Source: Acanthaster planci
Lineage: Eukaryota; Echinodermata; Asteroidea; Valvatida; Acanthasteridae
DNA length: 64,000 nucleotides
Assembly (NCBI RefSeq): GCF_001949145.1
Contig: NW_019091379.1
Coordinates: 1,857,537-1,921,536 of the forward strand
Direction: 5' to 3'
In this document: one piece after another, positions 13,001-25,000 of the stretch
Layout of the letters: every line of letters begins with the position of its first letter
Position numbering within the stretch: the first letter of the stretch is position 1
Translations under genes and position numbers: made by a program
Notes under the pieces: generated by a model
Database searches by the model: none
What the model saw: only the letters and a program-made list of their open reading frames with translations
What the model was told of the DNA's origin: nothing

Positions 13001-16000
13001 ATATCACCGGAATTGATTCAAACTATTACTACTTGTTTGGCAGGTAATTTGCATGAATTCATCACTGTTGGAAATTAGAAAATGTGTTCTGAACTTACAA
13101 CATCATATCAGATGTGACAGGGATGCACAAAAACTATGGACCCCTAATTTCTGGTATTACCCATATTCACGCATACATGTATTTAACAATTTCTTGAAGG
13201 TTTCAGAAATTTCTGTCATGGTGCTCTTTCATGTGAAGGTGCTAGAGGTGTAACTGCTTAAATGGTACCTATTCCATGTCATAGAGCTTGTGCATGGTAA
13301 CCTTTTTTCCTGTAAGAGCTGTTCCACTGGGACACACATGAGTAGACCTTTTGTGCTAGATCCCTCCATTACAAAGGTAATTACCAGCAAGCTGGCTGCC
13401 ATGCACAACCTCTGTAAGTTACAGACATAATTTGAAAGCGGCTGAAAAGTGATGTAAAGTAAGAAGTGTAGGTCAAGACATGTCGTCAGTGTCCCTTTAA
13501 CAAGGACCTTCATCATCATCATCTTCTTCCTGCACTGCGCATAAATCTCTACGGGAGTATGCTCACACATTGGCTGACACACATAGAAGCAGATGCAGAC
13601 TTAACTTAATGCCTGCATAAGAAGGCAAATGTGCACAGGTAAAAACTACACGTACAGAGCATGCAGTGGTTAGGAGATGATGGCTATCTAAAGTTGCTTT
13701 CGTCTTTGTCCATCAGCAAAAAGGCAAAGACCGCATCGGCTTGGAAGGGGACGAGGAGGCCACCCTCCTGGAAGACAGCGTGTCACCAGCCAAGGCAACC
13801 TTCCTGCAGCACCAGACTAACCGGCCAGGCCACGCATCAGAGGGCTCTGTGGCCCTGCCTGCTGTCATGAGGGCTGGTGGCTCAGGTAGGCTGATTGGAA
13901 CCATCATGTCTCTACCTACCACTGGTAATAGTGGGAGCTGTAGGCCAGCTAGGTTTGACGATTAGAGTGTTTGAGGAGTCAATAACCTCAGAGGACTTTC
14001 AGTGCTGTTAATATTTCCGAGGTCTATTGCTGTCCATGTAAAATGTCATTTTGGTTGAGAAACAAGTTAATGCCAAAAAAAGTCTCTGATTTCCGGTCAG
14101 ACCTGTGTATTCGCAAAATAAAAAAGTTTTTATTTGGTATAAAACAATGTCCAAAACATGCCAAACCTGCTGAATCAACTGGAATCCTGCTACCGCATAA
14201 TAAGGGGAGGGGCCTATGAAATAAGTTTTCTTCCTGAGGAAAGGCTCTTGTGGAATGTTAAAATGATTTTTTGTTTTGCTCGAATTTAAAGCTTGCTTGT
14301 AGTTTGCAGTGACAGTTTTATGAAAACTGAGCTCTTTGCTTCTGTCTTCATAGCCGGCACTTACACCACAGGAGAGATGCAGCCCCCGCAGCACGCGGTC
14401 ACCAAAGGCCAAGCCAACATGGCGCACACTGCACCCGTGGTAATTTATACAACACGGGGGAGGGGAGGGAGACGGAGAGGAAGAGGGGGGGGGAACACTT
14501 GGAAGGAACTGACAGTGGGGTGTAGGCTGTTTGATCTTATTTTGCCTTTGGTAAAAACAGTTGTATCATCCACAGCCGTGGACAGGGGCTAGAAATGAAA
14601 AGCAAGAACAGAAATGATTCAATTTGAGTTGTACATCAGTCCGCTGACCATCTGCTGATTTGGTCACACGTTGCATGTTTACAGTGTTCGGCCAGATTGT
14701 AGATTCAGGTCCCCTTTAAAAATACATCAAATTATCTCCTGATTTCTGTCTCTGTCTTCAGCCCAGCCAAGCCCGTCAACCTGGACTGACTACAGCCCAG
14801 CAAGCCTTCCAAGGCAACGTGGAGAGAGGCTTCACCGCCGTGGACGCTGCCCAGAATGATCTCATGACCAAGGCCGAGCTGCCGCCGCTTGGAACCGATC
14901 CCGTAAGTAACAAAAGGCCAAAGTAGTTTGTCATATTCATTTCTGCTGCTGCAGCTTCTTCCGTCCTGACCCTGGAGACCCGCTCATAATTGGGGGAGGG
15001 GGGGTGAATTTATGTGTGATTACAATGCCCAAAGGCCCATACAATGCTGGCGATGAAGGATACTCCTCACAATAAAAGAAATCAAACACAGTGGTATACT
15101 ATAAAACTGTTAATACTTAGAGTGGGAAAAAAAAACACATGATAGTGTGAGCTCTATTAAAAACCGGAGCAATTTTTCAAAGATACCTTGCCCTTTTCGG
15201 TATGATGTCACTTACTGCATTGGGAGAGTGTTTCCTTATTATGCCTAGCCCTTGGCTTCTTCCCGAATGACCTTTTTTGTTGTTGTGGACTGTCAGAAAT
15301 TAGCATGTTGAATGGTGGCTGCCTTGTGTGCAAATGGAAAACATCACGCTGTGTTCTATATTTCCATCGCTATATTTAGTTATCACATTGGTTATCCCTC
15401 TCAGATCACTCAAAATCTACCAGGAAGGTTCAGGTGATGATTTTGGAGGATTCCATAAAGTGGAGCCAGACCTGTTTCTGTTTATGTAGACTTAGTACCC
15501 CTTGAAAGATTAAGGTGGAAATAATCTGCTGGGCTAGTGATGGCTTTATTTATGAAATCTATATAATTATGGTTGGTATTCAGGGAACCAGTCCAAGATG
15601 GCTTCTTGAACACAATGTGGTGAAATGTAATTATAAGTCATAAAGTCTTAAGTATGGCCTAAGATCGATGTTAACTAAGACCCTGCAAAGCAGAGGATCC
15701 GTCATTTCTACATCCACTAATTCTTTGCTCTTGCTTGTGCATGTAGTTTGAGTTGTAAACAAACAATCGGACCTTCGAGTTTTGCTGTCATTGTCTTTGC
15801 CAAATGCTCGCTTCTCAGGCCTCTAAGCAGTGGCGTCAGAACACCATCGATGTCAACAAGCAGAACATCCAGTCCCAGCTGAGTGCTTTGTCGGCTGCCA
15901 CTGCCGGCATCATCAGCCAAACCTCTGGCGATCCCTCCGATACTGACTACACCTCTGTTGGTTCTCACATCACCACCATGTAAGGGCAGTCGTGTATACC

Positions 16001-19000
16001 AGGCAAGATATGGGACGGAGGGGTACCCGCCGCTTACCTGTCCAATCCCTATACACACTCTAGACTATTGTTACATAACACATCCCCCCCCCCAAAGTCT
16101 GTAAAGAATTCCTGAGATTCCGATCAAACAGTGACCAACACAAAGGCGGGGGGGTTCTGTCCATCCCATATCTTGCTTCCAATGCAGTAGTGACATTAAG
16201 AAAGGAAAAGTTTCTGATTACCCATCTGAATAATTTGCTCTGAGATGTATTTCAAGTACCTGTTTCTTTTCAATTTGTGCTAATTTACTCTATATTTGAG
16301 AAGCAAACTTTTTCATAGTTGGTACATGAAATTTCAAAAATTTACCAAAGCACCAATGTTCACAGTTGGTCTCTTGGCAAAAGCATGTTGGAAGGTATAA
16401 CATGAAATCATTGCTTTATAGGTTTAATGTGATTTTTGAATTATTTCTATTCATGTCGACTGAAGTAAGGGTCAGCGGTACATTCTTGAAGTAAGTTTGA
16501 AGGCCCTGGGTTGAGTTTAACCCATACAGGTTTGCAGAGTTTGCATTTTTCACTTTCTCTTGTACACACTGGAGTGTACGGTGAAGCTATGAAATTGCAT
16601 TTGCAAAGGGCAAGACCCAGTTTTAACCCCTTCGCATCGGGAGGCGGCTAGACACGCCGTAAAAATTGAGATCCTCAGCCCGCTTTTCAGTTATTATTCT
16701 CGGCCCACGCTCGAGCAAACACGGTGAAAGAAGGCAGATCCTGGCTCTTGTATATATGGTAATTGGCCTTTGTGCGTAGCCCAGGAATGAAAAGACCGAA
16801 TTTGCATCATAATCACCAGCTTCACAATAGTCCCCACTTTGAAAAGAGGCAACGGGAATGTGGAAGGGTGAGTAGAGCCGCATGCCACCAAACGATCAGC
16901 CTTTTCACCGTGTAATTCAAAGCGTGCAGAGCACGCAGGGCCACAAACCGAGAATTTGCGGTTTAGCAGGTGGCCTTCGTGGCCAAGCGAGGCTGGAATT
17001 CTTGGAGTCGGCTTTTGGGAAGATATTCCCGTCGTCAAGGGGTTAAGAAGTAGAAAAATGACCTGGATTGCGTCTGTTCTTGTGCTCTGCAGCTCGTCTA
17101 ACCTGACTGAGATGACCAAGGGCGTCAAGATGCTGGCTGCTCTCCTCGGGGAAGAAGGAGACGGTAACAGCATCCTGGATGCAGCCAGGGGCCTGATGGG
17201 GGCTTTCTCTGACCTCCTCAAGTGTGCCCAACCTGAGAGTCAAGAGGTTAGTCTGTGTGGGATGATTGTTCATGGAGTGGTCTGTCATTGGCACTTTTCA
17301 GGTGATTAAGGTAGGAGTGTTGCAGTGATAAAAGGTGTATCATGCTAGCACCTGTGCTTCATGGCCTGGATATAAATGTGTCCCATTATCCCCACCTCGG
17401 GTAGAAATTTCCCGAAAAGCTATCATACATGAAATTAGAATCCAAACTTAAGAGCAGAATTCGAAACGCAACTGTGAACGATGGCAAAAGCATATTACAA
17501 GTAAGGTACTAGTTTGAAGATCCAGTAAACTACACAGAAATCTTGTTAGCCAAAGGAACCTACCCAGTGCTGGTTTTGGATTGGTAGATCATATGGGTTA
17601 AGCGACTGATTGAGTTTTGAGGGAGATTGGTGATTCACGTGGAAGGGACTTAAGTCTTTCAAAAAGCAAGACAATTGAAAAGCTTCCTTATCTGCTCTTG
17701 TGTCTTCCTTAAAATTGTTTCAACATTGCACTTATTGCGTTGCATTTATTTCTGTAAAGCAAGATTGTAACCCTGTCGCTAGGAAAGCCAGAAAATTTGA
17801 GTATTATGTCTTTCCCAGCGTAATTCTTAAATTTATCTCAAATAGTTTCGTTACTTTTTGAGCACTGCATTTTTCTTGTAAAACAAGATGGTAGTACGAC
17901 ATCACCAGCAAATTTGGCTCAAGCAGCGTATACGGTACATATAAATATGTCTCTTCATTTCACAGCCACGCCAGAATCTTTTGAGTGCTGCTAACCGAGT
18001 CGGTGAAGCCCAGAATGCCTTACTCAGGAGTATTGGCTCAACAGGTGACATGGACCCTAAATTCCAGGTACAATGAATTTTTTGCACCCGACAAGGATCA
18101 AGCCCCAGAAGCCCCAGTTTTATTTATCTGAGTGCAGTATTATTGAACAGACTTAAGGTGACTTGATTGTACCTACAGTGATCGATACACGAGGTTTTCC
18201 ACCTCTTGCCAAACCCATATAAAACAAGAGCTTCAATTTTGCTTTTCCCACGTATAGGATCTGCTGCTTGGATTGGCTAAGGCCGTTGCCAATGCCACAG
18301 CGGCCCTGGTCTTGAAGGCTAAGAACGTGGCAAGTACGACAGAGGACCAAGCACTGCAGAACAAGGTCATCGGCTCGGCTACCCAGTGTGCCCTCAATAC
18401 ATCACAACTTGTGGCTTGTACCAAGGTATGCTGTGCACCCCTTCCCCCGCAAGTTGTTTGGCAGAAGTAGGATGTTATAGGTTCTCGCGGAATATGCCTC
18501 TTGGGATGCTGTCTGTTTCAGGTATTGATATGTACCGCTTGCAGTGGCGACAGCTTGGAAAAACCGAGTATTGCTCTACTCCGTGGTGGAATAGTAGAGA
18601 GAGTGCAGTGTTTTACTTATGGGAGCTTGTAAGTGGTGCGATTTTTCAGAAGTTTTGAAGGATGTTGTACCTGAATTGTGGAATTCGTCAGTAACATTTT
18701 TCCTAATTTAATGAGATGTCAAATTTCTTTTCTCCTTTCATATCTTGTTATTTCCTCCATTTTCAACATTCTTTACTGTAGTCATTGTACTTTAGGGGTT
18801 CACGCTGAGTTATTTCGTTTTTTTTTCATCGTCAGCATAATGTTTTGGAATTTTAGACTTTAAATATAATCATCCAGGTTTTACTATTATTCTAGGACCG
18901 AAAGTTTTGTTCAAAAACAATGAGAGAACTCCTCCTTTGCCAGCTATTTCAAGTCCAAAAATGTCACAACCCACATTTTATTTGCTATTAAATACAACCT

Positions 19001-22000
19001 CTGCCAGATATTACAAAAATTTCTCCTCCCACAATCTTACCCCTGGCTGATGCAACGGACACATCCCGTGGGTACGCGGGTTTTGATTTGTATAACCAAA
19101 GCATCCTTCACTTCACTTTCTATTTTTGTACTTATTCACACCGTCTAAGTTTTGGAAGATTTGCTCGTTTATACACAGTGGGGATAGAAACAGATCGCTT
19201 TGTTTGCAAAAGTGCTGTCATTGACTGCGATTGTAAATTCTCTTTTTTTTTTCAAAGAGAGAATGGAACCTGGGAATGAGAAACAATCTGAACATGGTGG
19301 CCTTCGCTTCCTACATTTGGTACACCTGTCAGCCTTTCATTTATTGTTTGCCCGTACATGTAGGTCGTAGCTCCAACCATCAGCAGTCCGGCCTGCCAGG
19401 AACAGCTGGTAGAGGCAGCCAAGCTGGTGGCTAAGTCTGTTGAAGCTGTGGTGGACTCCTCTAAGGTCAGTGACTATTGGTCCATTATGCATGTACTCGC
19501 ATGGAGCTCAAATTGAAAAAAAAAATTTACTTGAAGCTATTCAAAGGGATGTGAAGATGGCATGACAGTTTGGCTCTACATACCAGAAATTATTTCATAG
19601 GTAGAGCGTAGATAGACAAATTATTACAGTGTCGGTTGGTATGCAAAAACTTTACAGACAGGGTATGATCATTCGAAAAATGTAAAGTCTGAGTTGAGGA
19701 TGAGTTGTTTTCGAAGATTTGGTAAGACTTCAGTACGTAGGTCAATATTGGATTTTTACAATTTTTCAATAGTGATTTTCTAGTCAGATGAATGAGACGT
19801 TCCTGATATTTGCAATCCTTGTAGATTCTTTGAAAAAAGGTTGAAAGTAGGTTTTCTTTCGAGGCAGAAACAGTTGATTGTATTGATAATTAATGGAAGG
19901 TAGTTTCCAGGGCTTTAACTAGTTCGTCAGTTTCCAGTACCTTATCGATAATCCGTCCTCCAACCATGTTATATTTGTATTACTATAGTCCAGTTGTTGA
20001 CATCGCTTGATTTTTTCCCTATAGAATGCTACTGAGGATGAGAACCTCTTGCGTGATCTTGGCGAGGCAGCCACAGCGGTCACTAAAGCCCTGAACGACC
20101 TCCTGCAGCATGTAAAGCAAGGCACAGCGGCTGCTGGCCGTCCGACCACCCTGTACGATGACGCCTGTGATAAGATTATGACGGCTACAGAGAAGCTATT
20201 CAGCAGTGTGGGCAATGCCGCCGAGATGGTCAAGCAAGCCAAGATTCTCGCCATGGTCAGTGTGGCGGTCAATCTTAAGAAATCTTCCCGAGTTGATTAG
20301 AACAGTCAGTTCAGCCCTCACCCTCTTGATATTCTAACCAATCCAAGCCATAGTGTATGTCTGGCATGCTTTCACAGAAGTCTGTGATGTGAGCCAGTAC
20401 CTATGATATGTGCAGCTTTAGCATGGAAGTTGTCATCAGAGATGAGCTCATGTTAATTGCCAACAGTGCACAATGGTTGGGGCTTACCAAATTGATCTTT
20501 TGCCAAAGCATATGATGCAGAAAGCACCATCCTTCCAATTCTCCTCTGGGATGGAAAAATTGGCATTATTGACATGACACAGCAAAGCAAAAATTATAGA
20601 AATGTTTCCTTCAGTTGGGAAACTTACTGCTTCTGCCTTTCTTAACTACTTTAGTAACAAGCTTTGAGCATTTTTGCCTTTGCGTGAAAGGATTGATGAA
20701 GGATTTCTGATTGGTATTTTATAGCTGAGAAGAACGTTTCTAAAAAAGAACATCGTTTGAAGTGTGTATATTTGTTGAGAAGTTGGGAGGAGGCTTTGGA
20801 GACATTTCTTTGTGACATGAAGGGAGTGCAATACTTTGCAAATCGGTAAAAGCCAGTTTTGTGAAAATTTCTTTCTGTTTCAGGCTACGTCACACCTTGT
20901 CAATGCAATCAAAGGTGACGCCGAAGCCGTCTCAGAGAGTGACTCGCAGAAACGCCTCCTGAATGCCGCCAAGCAGCTGGCAGATGCCACGGGCAAGATG
21001 GTGGAGGCGGCCAAGGCCTGTGCCAGTAGCCCCCACGACGAGGCTCAGCAGCAGAAGCTGAAGCAGGCTGCAGAGGACCTGCGCACGGCCACCAACGCCG
21101 CCGCCAACAACGCCCTCAAGAAGAAGATCATGCAGCGATTGGAGGTGGGTAAAGCACAAGTCTGGGGTTCCTTGTGCTAACAAGCGATAACATATTGTAC
21201 CACTTGCACAATGTTCAGACAACTTTATGCATACCGAGCACATGTAACCAATATCTGTTAGAATGTTGGAACCGTCATCACCAGCCTTTTGCTCGTTAGT
21301 GCAGTGTATTTTCTTATATATTGCCTCCTTTACTCCATGCTCATTCCGCCTAGATTCACGGTCTAAGATTAAGGTATTTTGTAGATTGGAGGAATGCCAT
21401 TGGTGTGGTTGTAAGTCGCAGAGGAATCACTAGTCTTTCCGTAACTTATAAGGAATGCATCACCAGTTTGTATATTTTGGCTAGGAGTCTTTCTGTAACT
21501 TACAAGGAATGCATCACCAGTTTGTACATTTTGGCTTGGAGTCTTTCTGTAACTTACAAGGAATGCATCACCAGTTTGTACATTTTGGCTTGGATTTACT
21601 TCGATGTGCAGAATGCTGCCAAGCAGGCCGCCGCGGCATCCACCCAGACCATCGCCGCTGCCAACGGGGCCAAAGACTCCACCAAGAACCCCAGCACGCA
21701 GCAGCACATGATAGACGAATGCAAGGTTAGACTCTTTGCCTGTGATATTAAAAATATGTCTGTGCGGCTTCGGTTCTTCTAGATAACTGCGTCACCAACA
21801 GTCTTTAGAAAATTTGTGCTTGTTGAGATTTCCTCTCTGACAGAAAACTGTAAACATCTCTCTTTTTATGAGGAATCTATCATATCCGTAGCATATATGC
21901 CGCAGTTGTACCTGCTATGAAAATTATAAAATGCATGTCGTTTAAAAAATCATAGCCTTTCTTAAAACATAACTTAAAACATAACCAATACTTTTTTGCT

Positions 22001-25000
22001 TTTCGGAAGCCTGCAAATCACTGTAGTGGTTGCATGCAAGTCAATGGGCCTGCTATACAGCTAGAGGTATGTATGATATATGTTATTATTGTATCGCGTT
22101 GATATATTACGAATGCTACCGTCATGTTTTGTGACAGATTGTGGCTGAACATATCCCTAAGCTGGTGCAAGGAGTGCGTGATTACCTGCAGCAGCCTGAC
22201 AATCTCGGCGTACAACTGGGTCTGATCAATGCCAGTCAGCATTTCATCCAGGTACACTTCTGCATTTCTGTGGTATTAAATATTCAGTGAAGTCCTAGAC
22301 CGGCGCTAGACACCTAAATGAAAACTCCACTGGATGTAGAAGGGATACTTACGTAATATACCAGCGCACAGAGAACGGTGTCGTGTGTTGTTTCGTTAAA
22401 ATGTAAGTGGAAGAATAGGGGGTTAGCTTCAACAGCCATGAAAGCGTTCAGTTTATTGATGCCTTACATGTATTACACACACTTAGACCTCAAATCCCAG
22501 ATACTTCAACTGTTCATTTGCTGAGCAAGCAGTAACCCAGGTGCTGGATGCAAAAGGAAAGAATACAATCCTTGGTATCCAAAATATGTAGAATCACAGA
22601 GCTTTATAGGGAGTGACAGTTAAAAACACTCTCACATTTATTTTGTTAGTGATGGGCCAATTGCAACAGTATAATTGTACTCCATGCATATGAATGTAAC
22701 CCGAGTAGAATTGAATGCTGCTAATTCGGGCTGAGCTGAAGTGCGCCCTCATTGGCGAAAGAAAGACAGATGGTACTTAGTTTTCCAACTGGGTTCGAGT
22801 ACATGCTGGGCGTGCGCGCGAAGACCACACATTCTTGACTAAAATCATCGCGCGTACTGGGCTTGCTCCGCGTCAAACGCGAATAAACCTTCACAGGTAT
22901 GCATTGCGTGAGTACCAAAGGACTGTCAATTTCATTTCAAAACACGCCCTCTTTTGTTCCTGCTCGGAGCAGATAGGAAACTTCTATATTTATCGCACAC
23001 TGCTCGATGAAGGTCTGTTTCCTCAATAGTCAACTTCCTCATTTGCTTCTTTGCAGCCGGGTACTGATCTGATCTCAGCCAGCCGGGCTGCCATCCCAAC
23101 CGTGGAAGACAAGGCTGCCGCATTGCAGTTGGCCAATTGCACAAAGAACATGGCCACAGCCCTGACAGATCTCCGATCAGCTGCCAACAAGGTGAGAAGG
23201 ACCCAAAGGATTAAAAAAAAAATGAAGTTTACTTTTAATTGCATAGTTTTTTCTCAAATAAATCATCAAGCTAGGCATTCAAATTACTTGATACTAATGT
23301 TTGCTACTTCATAACAAAACAACGAACACTTTTAGAGAACCTTTCTTCATGTCCCATCTCTCAAAAGCGGCCCCACTAAATGGCAATTCAAGGATACCAA
23401 GCCCAATGCAAATTTGTAGAGACTAGGCTCTACCTTCCCCAATCCCTCAAAATCCAATAAAGCATCTCGTAGATTTTGAAGGATCTAGTTGATTCATGTT
23501 TATGATTAGATGAAAGAGAAGCAACAGCTATATGGAATTTGAATGACAGTGATGTGTTTCTTAAAAGATACTTAACAGGCCTCACAGGTCATTCATCATT
23601 TCTCTGCATTATGTCCCTGAAAAATTATTACTCAAAACAACTTGGCTAGTTGTGTAAAATTGTCAATAAAGTACTTGCTCTTGTTGGTTGTACTGGTTGC
23701 AGTGTGCTCATTTTACTTCCATAAGCTGTACCATAGATTTTTCCACATCAGCCACATGTCACTGTGGTTCAAACCATCTATGGTACAGATTCAGATAAGC
23801 CGAGATGGAGATTGTTTAGTCGCTTAGTACTGTTACGTTTCCTTTGAATTTTTCTCACGTCTGATGTTGTTTTGTGGAGCTGTTGGAAACTTGGTCTCTT
23901 GTTGATATGTTGGATTTTTTTTTTTTAAGTCTGGTTTCATTGTGTTCCTTTGTATTGTCGAGGTTTCTTGAGAGGTGTAATTGGGGTGCCATTTCTCAAC
24001 AAGTGTCTAACAAGTTGTGCTTTTCCTGTTTCAACTACAGGCACAAGAGGCATGCGGTGCACAAGAGATTGATAATGCCTTGGACATGATCAAAGCATTG
24101 GAGGACCAACTGGATGAGATTAGGCTGACGGCGGATAACAACAAGCTCACTCCCCTGCCTGGAGAAACGGTGAGTAAGAACCTCCAAGTGGTCCTCCTTC
24201 CGCTCTTTGAACCCTGTCTCCGTCACTAATTTGAGTATGCCTTTTACTTGCTAACACACAAGTGCTGTTTCGGTAAAATTCACGAAATGAGTAGTTTTGG
24301 TTTGTCAAACTGACATGAAAGTGTGCACTTGCACTTTGAACACTGACTTGTGATTTCAAGATTTTAATTTTTATGAACTAACACACAAGGATACTCTGGA
24401 TGTACAAGTCAGAGAAAAATGCTTTAAAAGGTTTGACCCAATTCACTTTATTCATATACATGTACTGGTGAAATGTAATGACATTATACCAAAACCTTGC
24501 TTACGTGGATTGTTTGCACAGGAAAAACATACAAAAAACATGATGAACTGATCTGATCTCGTGCAGTGATTGTAGTAAATACATATAAGTTTGCCACCAA
24601 ACCTGACTTCAAACGTCCAAACTGTTGTTCCGAATCGTGCCCCAACAAAGAAAGTAAGAATTACTTAGGCTTATCACTGGCCAAGGAAGCCATGCTTCAG
24701 TTATGCTGTCAACGGTCCTGTGTTCATGCTTATGATATCTCCAAATCTTCACTCAATCCAATTGAACTAAATTATCTGCATCCCTTCTTCCTCAGCCGGA
24801 ATCCTGTGCCACTCAGCTGGGCACCACGTCCAAGAATGTGGGCGCTTCCATGGCCCAGCTACTGACTGCCGCCTCTCAAGCCAACGAGACCTACACCGGC
24901 ATGGCCGCGAGGGAGACGGCCAACTCCCTGCAGAGCCTGACGGGAGCAGTCAGGGGTGTGGCCGCAACAACACAGGTAAGCGGGAATGCACGCCCCTGAC

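Noticed and set aside
14008-14427. 139-codon open frame on the minus strand
   Set aside because: It overlaps talin exon 11 in antisense and has no features of its own.
16694-17221. 175-codon open frame on the minus strand
   Set aside because: It is an antisense shadow over a TTAA element and talin exon 14.
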